Assembly (NCBI GenBank): GCA_944333055.1
Contig: CALVKT010000010.1
Coordinates: forward strand, 1 to 64,000
From: an uncultured Clostridia bacterium
GTDB lineage: Bacteria > Bacillota > Clostridia > Christensenellales > Aristaeellaceae
Reading direction: 5' to 3'
Length of the DNA stretch: 64,000 bases
The notes below the pieces were generated by a model. It was not told where the DNA came from. It worked only from the letters and a program-made list of their open reading frames with translations, and ran no database searches. This document shows positions 51,702 to 59,931 of this stretch, in pieces. How positions within the stretch are numbered: the stretch's first letter is position 1; each line of letters starts with the position of its first letter. The position numbers and the translations under genes are program-made.

Positions 51702-53606
51702 TCACGCGCAGATGGACATCTCCGCGTTTTTCGCCATCTCTTCAAGCTGCGCGCCCAGCGTGTCGGCGATGCCCGCCGTCAGCCGCGCGGCAAATCCGTT
51801 GCTCGGATCGGCCAGCGCCGTGACGATGGCGCGCACGATCCCCTCGCGCTGGCGGTCGATGCCCGCGCGCACCGCGCCGTCCGTCACCACCTGCCGCAAA
51901 ATCAGCGGCAGCTTCGCCTCGCGCAGCAGCTTTTTCACGCCGCCCTTGCTCAGCAGCGTGAGCAGCGCGCCGGCCGCCGCCCCGGCGATCAGCCCCACCG
52001 GGCCCGCGCCCACGAGCGCCACGCCGCCCCCGCCGCACAGGCTCGCGCCGACCACCGCCAGCACCACGCCCAGCACGCCGGTGAGCACGTCCATGCCCAT
52101 CGCGTCCGCCAGCGAGAGCTGCACGGCGCCCACGCCCGCGCGCACCGGCGCGCCGGTGCGCGTCATCTTCTCCGGCGGCACGCCGCAGCGCATGCACAGC
52201 TGCGTCAGCTCATCGTCCAGCGCGCGCATCAGGCCGTCCGTCCACGCGCGCACGTCGTCTTGTATCCGCTCGCCCACCGCCGGGCCTTCAAACGCCTCGG
52301 CGATGTTGCGCGCGAGCAGCGCGTCGAGCTCGCCGATCGTGCCCACGCCGCCGCGCCGCCACAGCGCCACGGCCTCCACCGCGCGCTCGCGCGCGATCTC
52401 AAAGAGCGCCTGCGCCACCGGCGTGTAGAGTTCGTGCGCCCGCGCCTCCACGGCGGCGCGCAGCTTTTCGCCCCGCGCGATCGAGGCGACCTCCTGCCGG
52501 AAGACGCGCAGGTTCTCATCCACGCGCCCGGCGTAGGCCAGCCCGCGCGCGATCGAGCACTCCGGCTCCGGGCAGAGCACGAGCGCGCTGCCGGAAAACG
52601 CCGCGCGGCACGCCTCGCGGAAGAACGCCATGCGCGACGCGCCGCCCGTGAGGATGACCACCTGCGGCGGGCAGCCGGCGCTCAAGCGCGTCGCGGCCGC
52701 GAGCGCGTCCTGCAGGCAGCCCACAAAGCTGCGCCCGCCCAGCGCCGCGCAGGGCGCATGGATGATCGCCTCAACCGCCTCGCCATCGAGCGCGAGCTCC
52801 AGGGCCAGCGTCTCGTCGTAGCACACGAGCAGCCGCCGCACGAGCGGCTGGCCCTGCCACGTCTCCTCGCTCAGGAAGTACTGCTCCTTGAGCCTGCGCG
52901 CCTCCAGCTCGCAATAGCTCTTCCATGCCGGGCTCTCGCGCATGACCCGCGCCAGCCGCTCGCCGTCCGGCGAGCGCTCGACGGCGCGCGCGAGAATCAT
53001 CTCATCGAGCAGGCCGCCGCCCAGATTCGTATCGCCAAAGAGCGAGAGATCCTGCTGGTGTCCATCGACAATGTAGGCAAAGTCCGTCGTCGAGGAGCCG
53101 ATGTCGATCACCATCGCGCTGCGGCGCATCAGCGCGGGGTCGATCCGCAGCCCCCGCGCGTGGCGCGCATAGAGAAACGCCGCGCGCGGTTCGGGCACCA
53201 CGCAGACGTTCGGGAAGCCGGCCGATTCCATCAGCTTCGCGTACTGCTCGCGCCGGCCCTCGCCCCAGCCCGCCGGACAGCCGACGACCGTGCGCGTCAC
53301 CCGCGCCATGAGCGCAGGCTCTTCCAGGAGCAACTCGTTCATCACGCCCTGCGCGAACCGGCGCACGTCGCCCGCTGCCGCCTCGTCCACCAGATAGCGC
53401 GCCTTGAAGCGCACGCGCACGTCCTGCGCACCGGCAAGCACGCTCGCCGCCTCGCCCACCACGACGCGTCCTTCCTGGACGCCCACGGCGGAAATCAGGC
53501 TCTTTCGCCCCTGCAGCGCCAGCATGCGCGGCTCCACGGTCGAATCGCCGCTGAGCAGCGCGACCGCGCTCTCGCCGTCGCCCAGGTCAAACCCAAGGAT
53601 CGTCAC
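51702..53606 (-). CDS. Hsp70-like ATPase with C-terminal membrane hairpin
   Basis: A 634-residue protein. Residues 1-370 are an Hsp70/actin-fold ATPase: phosphate-1 LGFDLGDGESAVA, phosphate-2 VIDIGSSTTDFAYI (166-179), FGDTNLGGGLLDEM (190-203) and adenosine LTGGASRMAFF (319-329). VVGCPAGWGEGRREQY and VPEPRAAFLYA match the DnaK VPA and EPTAA blocks. After it comes no DnaK substrate-binding domain but a helical part, then a 50-residue hydrophobic hairpin (503-552) rich in Gly, then an amphipathic end. GTG start, AAGGAG at 9 nt, 4-bp overlap with the GrpE-like gene. Probably membrane-associated; clients unknown. Confidence 0.85.
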   Translation of the reverse strand: MTILGFDLGDGESAVALLSGDSTVEPRMLALQGRKSLISAVGVQEGRVVVGEAASVLAGAQDVRVRFKARYLVDEAAAGDVRRFAQGVMNELLLEEPALMARVTRTVVGCPAGWGEGRREQYAKLMESAGFPNVCVVPEPRAAFLYARHARGLRIDPALMRRSAMVIDIGSSTTDFAYIVDGHQQDLSLFGDTNLGGGLLDEMILARAVERSPDGERLARVMRESPAWKSYCELEARRLKEQYFLSEETWQGQPLVRRLLVCYDETLALELALDGEAVEAIIHAPCAALGGRSFVGCLQDALAAATRLSAGCPPQVVILTGGASRMAFFREACRAAFSGSALVLCPEPECSIARGLAYAGRVDENLRVFRQEVASIARGEKLRAAVEARAHELYTPVAQALFEIARERAVEAVALWRRGGVGTIGELDALLARNIAEAFEGPAVGERIQDDVRAWTDGLMRALDDELTQLCMRCGVPPEKMTRTGAPVRAGVGAVQLSLADAMGMDVLTGVLGVVLAVVGASLCGGGGVALVGAGPVGLIAGAAAGALLTLLSKGGVKKLLREAKLPLILRQVVTDGAVRAGIDRQREGIVRAIVTALADPSNGFAARLTAGIADTLGAQLEEMAKNAEMSICA

Positions 53607-54442
53607 GCGCTCACGCTCCTTTCCGCGCGCAGCGCGGCCACGCCGCGCCGAAGCACCTTGCCCTCCCGCACCATCGCGGGGCGGATCGTCCGCGCCTCGC
53701 CCATCGTGGGCAGGATGTCAAACCACTGCGCGTGCGCCGCGTCGTATTCAACCACGTCGATGCCCTGCATGCGCAGGTACTGCTGCGCCTGATCCAGGCT
53801 GCGCAGGACAAAATCCTCGCGCCCGCTCGCCTTCGCCTCCATCAGCGCGCCCATCACGTCGAGCATCGCCTCATCCGGCGCGCCGCCCGCGTGCCAGAGG
53901 CCCGCCTGTCTATCCAGCAGCCCCAGATCATCCACGCACACGTCCGCCGCCTCGCACAGCGCGCGCAGCGCGCGCACGAGCGCCGCCGCGTCCACGCCTG
54001 CCACGCCGCGCGCCTGCATGCCCGCGCCGGCTTCGCGCCCGCCGCCAAATAAGAGCAGCACGCCGCCCGCCAGCTGCACCAGCGCAAAGCCCATCTGCCC
54101 GTCGATGATCTCATAGACGGCCAGCGCCGCCAACAGGAAAGCGCCCGCCGCGCGCGCATAGCCGCGCAGGCCGCCCTGCGGGCGCGCCTTCGCCTCGCCG
54201 GAGAGCACCAGCTCGCCCCGGGCCGTCGCCGCACGCAGCAGCCCCGGCGCGCGCCGGGCCAGCGCCATGACGGCCTGCTGGCGCTGGCGGGCCAGCTCGT
54301 CCTGCTCGTCCTGCGCCAGCTCGCAGGCGGTCTGCTCCAGCGCCATCGCGCACGCGGAGATCGCCCGCTCCATGTCCTGCGCCTGCGCCAGCCGTTCGAG
54401 CAGGTCTTCTTCCCGATGGGCAAATGCCGCCGCTGCGTTCAT
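53603..54442 (-). CDS. Membrane protein with GrpE-like C-terminal domain
   Basis: A 279-residue protein. The N-terminal helix (1-75) is rich in Glu, Gln and Ala and could form a coiled coil like GrpE. Two hydrophobic segments follow (about 97-113 and 117-133). Residues 224-272 (MQGIDVVEYDAAHAQWFDI, then TIRPAMVREGKVLRRGVAAL) resemble the GrpE beta-wing with its end motif RPAxVxV in altered order. It is directly upstream of and overlaps the Hsp70-like gene, so it is probably its exchange factor or anchor. ATG at 54442 with AGGAGGAAT. GrpE similarity is my reading and needs a profile search. Confidence 0.75.
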   Translation of the reverse strand: MNAAAAFAHREEDLLERLAQAQDMERAISACAMALEQTACELAQDEQDELARQRQQAVMALARRAPGLLRAATARGELVLSGEAKARPQGGLRGYARAAGAFLLAALAVYEIIDGQMGFALVQLAGGVLLLFGGGREAGAGMQARGVAGVDAAALVRALRALCEAADVCVDDLGLLDRQAGLWHAGGAPDEAMLDVMGALMEAKASGREDFVLRSLDQAQQYLRMQGIDVVEYDAAHAQWFDILPTMGEARTIRPAMVREGKVLRRGVAALRAERSVSA

Positions 54443-54475
54443 GCCGATTCCTCCTTTTGCGCAACTGCTGCTCTC

Positions 54476-54526
54476 ATTGTACATTTTCATGCGAACTTTG
54501 TCAATGAACCGCGCCTGTGGTATAAT
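54476..54526. promoter_or_regulatory. Divergent promoters sharing one -35 box (TTGTCAA)
   Basis: Plus: TTGTCA 54498-54503, 17 bp, TATAAT 54521-54526, for the RluA-type gene. Minus: TTGACA (54499-54504), 17 bp, TACAAT (54476-54481), for grpE-like/hsp70-like/nagA. Same layout as 21652-21702. Confidence 0.85.
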
Positions 54527-54557
54527 CAGCGCATCAGACGACAGGGAGGTTTTGACC

Positions 54558-55451
54558 ATGCGCATCCTGACCCACACCGTGACGCCAGGCGACGACGGGC
54601 GCGCCGTGCGCAGCGTCGTGCCCCGGCGCTTTTCGCTGGGGCGGCACGCGTTTCGCAGGCTGAAAGTGATCGGGGCCATTCGCGTGAACGGGCAGACCGT
54701 GCGCGCGGACCACATCCTGCGCGCGGGCGACGTCATCGAGATCGCGCTGCCCAGCGACGAGGCCGCGCAGGCGATGCCCGCCGCGCCCGAAGCGCCGCTG
54801 CCGCCGTCCCGCCTGCGGTATCTGGACGACGACCTGCTCATCGTCAGCAAGGGCGCGCCGCTGCCCACGCTGCCCGCGCGCCACATCGCCTCCGGCACGC
54901 TGCGCGATCAGGTGATGGCGATGCTCCATGCCGATCCCGCCGCGTTCGTCTATCACCCCGTCAACCGGCTGGATAAGGGCACCAGCGGCCTGCTGTGCAT
55001 CGCGCGCCACGCGCACGCGCAGCGCCTGCTCGCCCGCCAGCTGCACACCGGCGGCTTCGTGCGCGAATATCTCGCCGTCACGCAGGGCGTGCCCGCCGCG
55101 CCGCAGGGGACGATCGACACGCCCATCGCGCGGCCGGGCGCGGGCGTGCGGCGCATCGTGCGGGCAGACGGACAGCGCGCCGTCACGCACTACCGCATCG
55201 AGCGCACATTCGGCGAGCGCGCGCTGCTGCGGCTGCGGCTCAAGACCGGGCGCACGCATCAGATTCGCGTGCATCTGGCGCACATCGGCTGCCCCATCGC
55301 GGGCGATTACCTCTACGGCACGCCGCTTGACGCGCTGCCCGGTCGCTTCGCGCTCCATTCCGCCGCCATCCGCCTGACGCAGCCGATCACCGGCGAGCAG
55401 ATTGCGCTGGATGAGCCGCTGCCGCCGGACCTTGACGCGCTGCTGACGTGA
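54558..55451 (+). CDS. RluA/RluD-family pseudouridine synthase with S4-like N-terminus
   Basis: A 297-residue enzyme making pseudouridine in 23S rRNA. An S4-like RNA-binding domain (about 20-75; SLGRHAFRRLKVIGAIRVNG) is followed by the catalytic domain with Asp in VNRLDKGTSGLLCIAR and the TGRTHQIRVHLAHIGCPIAGD block. It is the second RluA-type gene of the window, together with 37312-38052. GGGAGG precedes the ATG. Two strong hairpins follow downstream. Confidence 0.9.
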   Translation: MRILTHTVTPGDDGRAVRSVVPRRFSLGRHAFRRLKVIGAIRVNGQTVRADHILRAGDVIEIALPSDEAAQAMPAAPEAPLPPSRLRYLDDDLLIVSKGAPLPTLPARHIASGTLRDQVMAMLHADPAAFVYHPVNRLDKGTSGLLCIARHAHAQRLLARQLHTGGFVREYLAVTQGVPAAPQGTIDTPIARPGAGVRRIVRADGQRAVTHYRIERTFGERALLRLRLKTGRTHQIRVHLAHIGCPIAGDYLYGTPLDALPGRFALHSAAIRLTQPITGEQIALDEPLPPDLDALLT

Positions 55452-55479
55452 TGTGCACGCCTTGACCTGTGGCTGCGAA

Positions 55480-55570
55480 GCGCAGCGGGGTCAAGGGGCA
55501 CGGCCCTTGCGGGGTTCTGGGCGGCAGCCCCGCGTTTCCCGTGCGCGCAGCGCACAAAACCGCATCCCAG
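55480..55570 (-). repeat. Dispersed intergenic repeat, short form (copy B5)
   Basis: Read on the minus strand: TGTGCGCTGCGCGCACGGGAA, GGGGCTGCCGCCC, AGAACCCCGCAAGGG, CCCCTTGACCCCGC, GCTTCGCAGCC. It matches copy B1 in order. Confidence 0.7.
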
Positions 55571-55617
55571 AAAGCGTCCTGCCGCGCTCCCCATCCATGT
55601 CTTTCCAGATCGCAAAC

Positions 55618-55669
55618 AAAACAGCCCTTTTGCGCCCGCACAACCGGCAGTCCGCAGAAGGGCCGTTTT
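55618..55669. terminator. Terminator after the RluA-type gene
   Basis: 17-bp stem AAAACAGCCCTTTTGCG / CGCAGAAGGGCCGTTTT with two imperfect pairs and an 18-nt loop. Its right arm GGCCGTTTTCATCAAGCG is the same as the outer end of the long-form repeats. Confidence 0.75.
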
Positions 55670-55695
55670 CATCAAGCGCGAGGATGAGATGCACG

Positions 55696-55725
55696 CAAAA
55701 ACGGACGAGCGATCGTCCGTTTTTG
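55696..55725. terminator. Second, perfect terminator hairpin
   Basis: CAAAAACGGACGA / TCGTCCGTTTTTG, 13 perfect pairs around a GCGA tetraloop, U-rich on both strands. Confidence 0.85.
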
Positions 55726-55789
55726 TTTGTGCGGCACGGCAGGGAGCGACCGGCACGCCGGGGCCGCAGGCGCGTTTCGCTTCGCGGCG

Positions 55790-55930
55790 GTTTGAAGAGG
55801 GTGGGCATGGCGCATGATGGCGCCTGCGGCGCGCCCTGCGCCATGGGCGTTGGGGGTACGCCGGGCTGCCGCCCGGATCCGCCTGGGGACCAGTCCCCAG
55901 ACCCCCCTCTTTGCTTCGCGGCTGCGGCTC
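55790..55930 (+). repeat. Dispersed intergenic repeat, short form (copy B6)
   Basis: GCGCCTGCGGCGCGCCC, CCGGGCTGCCGCCCGG, ATCCGCCTGGGGACCAGTCC, CCAGACCCCCCTC and TTTGCTTCGCGGCTGCGG. With copy B5 and three hairpins it explains the 553-bp gene-free stretch 55452-56004. Confidence 0.75.
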
Positions 55931-55951
55931 GTTGCCTTTTGCGCATCGCAT

Positions 55952-56003
55952 AAAAACGGCCTCCCATCGCCATCCTGACAAAAAGCGAAGAGGAGGTCTT
56001 TTT
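55952..56003 (-). terminator. Terminator of the secreted propeller gene, overlapping the small ORF's ribosome-binding site
   Basis: On the minus strand AAAAAGACCTCC pairs with GGAGGCC...TTTTT across a 27-nt loop. On the plus strand the same right arm is AGGAGGTCTTTTT, the Shine-Dalgarno of the gene at 56005, so the structure could hide it. Confidence 0.55.
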
Positions 56004-56004
56004 G

Positions 56005-56271
56005 ATGAGCCGATCCAAACACCGCCAGCGTGGAATCCAGCAGTGGAACCCGCCGCCCCTTACGCCCGACGCGCCATCGTCCTTCGCCGGAACGCAGGAT
56101 GTCGTAAGCGCAACGGAGTGCACCGGTCTGGCGGCGCAGCCGCCGCTTGACGAGGCCGCCGCCCATGCGGACGCCGCGCTCGGCGCGCTGCACGCGCAAA
56201 AGCCGCAGGGCAACCCCGGCAAGGGCAACCCCAACAACGATCCGTCCGAGATCCGCTTTCACCGGGGATAG
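56005..56271 (+). CDS. Small polar protein of unknown function, 88 aa
   Basis: Not recognised. A very strong AGGAGG lies 8 nt before the ATG and codon use is typical of the genome, so it is probably real. The protein is rich in Pro, Gln, Asn and His: basic N-terminus SRSKHRQRGIQQWN, an Ala-rich helix (DEAAAHADAALGALHAQ), and a glycine/asparagine tail (GNPGKGNPNNDPSEIRF). It has one Cys and no membrane segment; the tail style recalls small spore or coat proteins, but that is speculation. Its end overlaps the convergent gene by 13 bp. Confidence 0.6.
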   Translation: MSRSKHRQRGIQQWNPPPLTPDAPSSFAGTQDVVSATECTGLAAQPPLDEAAAHADAALGALHAQKPQGNPGKGNPNNDPSEIRFHRG

Positions 56272-57797
56272 CCGTACACGATCACCGCGTCCGGCTCGAT
56301 CGACGGCGCTTCGTCCCGCGCCGCGTGCAGCAGCACCTCTCCGTCCGGCGTCACGGCGATGCCGCACACCGCGCCCGCGCCGTCCGCCGTCTCCATGGCC
56401 CGCAGCACGCCGTCGCCGCTGAGCAGTGCCGTCACGCCCTGCTGGCGCGCCTGCGCGCCGCTGCCATAGAGATAGCGCCCGCCCAGCAGCATGTCGCCGC
56501 CGTCAAGGTGCGCCGCGCACAGCCACTGCAACTCGTCCGCCGCCGTGTGGATCGGCGTGCGCACGCAAAAGCGCTGCGCGCCGTCCTCGTCCACGTAGCG
56601 CACCTGCACGCCGAGCGCGCCCTGCGCGCTGCACAGCAGGTGTCCGCCGCCGCCGACGTCGGTCTGCACGGCCGGCTCCGCACCGGCCGCCACCGATGCC
56701 GGTTCCGGCGTCTCGGACAGCACCGGCTGCGCGACGCGCGTGAACACCGCCTGCCGCCGCCCGCGCAGCGCGTCGTGGGCGAGCGCCATGACGCCGCCCG
56801 GCGCAGAGGCGATCGCCAGCGCATCCTGCGGCGCGTCCGCCCACGCGAGGCTTGCGCCGTCCTCGTCGGCAAAGAGGATGCGCCCGGATGAGAGCGCCGC
56901 ATAGCCCGTCTCCGTCTCGGTCAGGCAGGTGAGCGGCGCGTCCGTTTCCTGCATGAAGAGCCGCTCGCCCGACCGGCTGATGCGCAGCAGATAGCCGCCG
57001 CCCGACTGCGTCGTGCCGCACAGCGTCACGCTGCCGTCCCCGGCGAGCCGTGCATCCGCCACGGTCGCAGGCATCGGCTCCCCATACGACTGATCGCACA
57101 GCGCCGCGCTGACCGCGCCATCGTCAAGCGCCAGCAGGTGCACCGCGCCGTCCCGCGCGGATGCGTAGGCGATGTTCCCCTCCGCATCCGCGCACAGCCT
57201 GCCCGCTTCGCCGCCCTCAAACGGCTCGCCCGGCCTCGCCGCGCCGTCCTGCTTGAGCTGCGAAACGCACAGCGTGCCGTCCGCGTGGCGCACGAGCGCC
57301 GCCAGGACGGCCTCGCCCTGCGCCAGCACGGGCAGCAACTGCACGATCATCTCGCCCTGCGGGCAGAGCGCCTGCGCGCCGTCGATCGTCGTGCAGCTCG
57401 CCGCCTCGCCCTGCGCATTGAGCACGATCCACTCCCCGTGCTGCATCGCCTCGTCGGTGAGCACCATGCTCTGCGTGCCGTCCTCAAACGCCGCAGGCGC
57501 GGCCATGCGCGTCATGCCCGATCGCCCGCGGCAGAAGCTGAAGCGCACGCCGCCGCCCGTGTCAAGGCGCAGCGCCCAGCCCGTCTCGCCCTTGCGCGTG
57601 CGCATCGACAGATCGCCGTCCACCGAGGCCGTGCTGCCCACGGCGAACCAGCCGTCCGCGCAGGGCACAACGGCCTCCAGCCTGTCCTCCCCGCTGCCGC
57701 CGAAGGCCACGGGCGCGGCCGCCCGCTCCAGCGCGCACGCCGGTGCGGCCAGCAGCAGCAGCGCCGCCGTCAGCGCCGCCGCACATCCCCTTTGCAC
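56259..57797 (-). CDS. Secreted propeller-like protein of unknown function
   Basis: A 512-residue exported protein with signal peptide (CAAALTAALLLLAAPACA) and no lipobox that I trust. The mature part is a series of about 45-60-residue beta units with DGxxxxxG turns (FGGSGEDRLEAVVPCADGWFAVG near the start; LTCLTETETGYAALSSGRILFADEDG; VCGIAVTPDGEVLLHAA at the end), which suggests a beta propeller. No catalytic motif is visible. GTG start with GGGAAG upstream, 1 bp after the tex stop, so co-transcribed with MBL and tex genes. Confidence 0.75.
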   Translation of the reverse strand: MQRGCAAALTAALLLLAAPACALERAAAPVAFGGSGEDRLEAVVPCADGWFAVGSTASVDGDLSMRTRKGETGWALRLDTGGGVRFSFCRGRSGMTRMAAPAAFEDGTQSMVLTDEAMQHGEWIVLNAQGEAASCTTIDGAQALCPQGEMIVQLLPVLAQGEAVLAALVRHADGTLCVSQLKQDGAARPGEPFEGGEAGRLCADAEGNIAYASARDGAVHLLALDDGAVSAALCDQSYGEPMPATVADARLAGDGSVTLCGTTQSGGGYLLRISRSGERLFMQETDAPLTCLTETETGYAALSSGRILFADEDGASLAWADAPQDALAIASAPGGVMALAHDALRGRRQAVFTRVAQPVLSETPEPASVAAGAEPAVQTDVGGGGHLLCSAQGALGVQVRYVDEDGAQRFCVRTPIHTAADELQWLCAAHLDGGDMLLGGRYLYGSGAQARQQGVTALLSGDGVLRAMETADGAGAVCGIAVTPDGEVLLHAARDEAPSIEPDAVIVYGYPR

Positions 57798-57798
57798 G

Positions 57799-59931
57799 TC
57801 ACATTCTTCCCTTCACCATCGTCAGTGCGATGCGCTTTTTCTCCACGGAAACCACCCAGACCTTGACCACGTCGCCCACGGCGACGGCCTCGCTGGGGTG
57901 GCGGATGAACCGCTCCGCCATGCGCGAGACGTGCACGAGCCCGTCCTGATGGACGCCGATGTCCACGAATGCGCCGAAGTCGATCACGTTGCGCACGGTG
58001 CCCGTCAGCTCCATGCCCGGCTTGAGGTCTTCCACGGAGAGCACGTCCGTGCGCAGCACGACAGGCGGCAGATCCTCGCGCGGGTCGCGGCCCGGCTTTT
58101 CCAGCTCGCGCGCGATGTCGCAGAGCGTCATCTCGCCCACGCCCAATTCCTGCGCCAGCCTGGCCGCGCCCGTCTCCTGCACGCGCGCAAACACGCCCGG
58201 CACGCCGCCGCCAATCGCCTTCGCGTCATAGCCCAGCCGCGCCAGCAGCGCCCGCGCCGCCGGATAGCTCTCCGGGTGCACGGCGGTGGCGTCCAGCGGC
58301 TCCCTGCCGTGCACGCGCAAAAAGCCCGCGCACTGCTCAAACGCCTTTGTGCCAAGCTTGGGCACCTTCCTGAGCTGCGCGCGCGTTTCGATGCCGTTCT
58401 CCTCGCGATAGGCGACGATGTTCTCCGCCAGCGCCTTGCCGATGCCCGCCACATGCGTGAGCAGCTGCACGGACGCCGTCTCCACGTCCACGCCGACGCC
58501 GGAGACGCAGCTCTCCACCACGCCGTCAAGCGCATTTTCCAGCTCCGCCTGCTTGAGATCGTGCTGATACTGGCCCACGCCGATGGCCTTGGGGTCAATC
58601 TTCACCAGCTCGGCGAGCGGGTCCTGCAAGCGCCGGGCGATGGACACCGCGCTGCGCAGCGACACGTCGTATTCCGGGAACTCCTCCGCCGCCAGCCTGC
58701 TGGCCGAATAGACGCTCGCCCCGGCCTCGCTGACGATCGTGTACTGCACGCCCGGCAGCTCCGGCAGCAGCGAAGCGATGAACTGCTCGCTCTCGCGCGA
58801 GGCCGTGCCGTTGCCGATGGCGATGGCCGTCACGCCATGCCTGCGCACCATGGCGAGGATCAGCGCCCTGGCGCGCGCCTTCTGCTGCTCCTGGCCGGGC
58901 AGCGTGAAATGGCCCACGCCCGTCTCCAGCACGCGGCCCGTCTCGTCCACGACGGCCAGCTTGCAGCCCGTGCGAAAGCCCGGATCGACGCCCAGCGTCA
59001 CCCGGCCGCGCAGCGGCGGCTGCATGAGCAGCTGGCGCACGTTCTGCCCGAAGACGCGGATGGCGCCCTCGTTGGCGCGGTCGGTCAGCTCGCCGCGGAT
59101 CTCGCGCGTGAGCGACGGCTCGATCAGCCGGCTCCACGCGTCCTTCGCCGCCGCGCGCACGACCTCGCAGCACGCGCTGGGCGGGTCGATCACCTGCCGG
59201 CAGATCGTCTGATGCGCCAGCGCCTCGTCGATCTCGACCGTCACCTTCAAAAAGCCCTCGCGCTCGCCCCGGTTGAGCGCCAGAATCCGGTGATCCGCCG
59301 CGCGCATCACCGGCTCGCGGTAATCGACGTACTGCCCGTAGACGTGTTCGCCCTCCCCGGCCTGCACGCTGCGCAGCATGCCCGTGCGCTTGACGAGCGC
59401 GCGCAGCGCCGCGCGAATGGCCGCGTCGTCGCTGATCTCCTCGGCGAGGATGTCCTGCGCCAGTTGAAGCGCCGTCTTCACATCCGGCACGTCGCCGCCG
59501 ACGTACGCCTCGGCGAGCCGTTCGGGCACGTCGCCGCGCCGCTGCGCGCGGATCGCGCGGGCCAGCGGTTCCATGCCCTTCTCGCGGGCGATCATGGCGC
59601 GCGTGCGGCGCCTGGGCTTGTAGGGGCGGTAGATGTCCTCCAGCGCGGAGAGCGTCTGCACCCCGGCGAGCTGCCCGGCAATCTCCGGCGTCAGCTTGCC
59701 CTGCTCCTCAATGGCGCGCTCGATCTGTTCGCGGCGCTTGTCCAGCGCGCGCAGGTATTCAAGCCGTTCGCTCAGCGCGCGCAGCTTCTGATCGTCCATC
59801 GCGCCGGTCTGCTCCTTGCGGTAGCGCGCGATGAACGGCACGGTGTTTCCCTCGTCCAGCAGCGCCACAATGCGCGCCGCGACGTCGGGGCGGACGTCAA
59901 ATTCCTCTGCCAGGATCGCCGTGATGTTCAC
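57799..59931 (-). CDS. tex: Tex-family S1 RNA-binding transcription accessory protein
   Basis: A 710-residue nucleic-acid-binding protein. Order: N-terminal helical domain (DVRPDVAARIVALLDEGNT, IARYRKEQTGAMDD), the YRPYKPRRRTRA signature, a YqgF/RNase H-like domain (VTLGVDPGFRTGCKLAVVD), a helix-hairpin-helix pair (THVAGIGKALAENIV), and a C-terminal S1 domain (GMELTGTVRNVIDFGAFVDIGVHQDGLVH). Length and order fit Tex completely. GTG start overlapping the MBL gene by 4 bp. Confidence 0.94.
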   Translation of the reverse strand: MNITAILAEEFDVRPDVAARIVALLDEGNTVPFIARYRKEQTGAMDDQKLRALSERLEYLRALDKRREQIERAIEEQGKLTPEIAGQLAGVQTLSALEDIYRPYKPRRRTRAMIAREKGMEPLARAIRAQRRGDVPERLAEAYVGGDVPDVKTALQLAQDILAEEISDDAAIRAALRALVKRTGMLRSVQAGEGEHVYGQYVDYREPVMRAADHRILALNRGEREGFLKVTVEIDEALAHQTICRQVIDPPSACCEVVRAAAKDAWSRLIEPSLTREIRGELTDRANEGAIRVFGQNVRQLLMQPPLRGRVTLGVDPGFRTGCKLAVVDETGRVLETGVGHFTLPGQEQQKARARALILAMVRRHGVTAIAIGNGTASRESEQFIASLLPELPGVQYTIVSEAGASVYSASRLAAEEFPEYDVSLRSAVSIARRLQDPLAELVKIDPKAIGVGQYQHDLKQAELENALDGVVESCVSGVGVDVETASVQLLTHVAGIGKALAENIVAYREENGIETRAQLRKVPKLGTKAFEQCAGFLRVHGREPLDATAVHPESYPAARALLARLGYDAKAIGGGVPGVFARVQETGAARLAQELGVGEMTLCDIARELEKPGRDPREDLPPVVLRTDVLSVEDLKPGMELTGTVRNVIDFGAFVDIGVHQDGLVHVSRMAERFIRHPSEAVAVGDVVKVWVVSVEKKRIALTMVKGRM

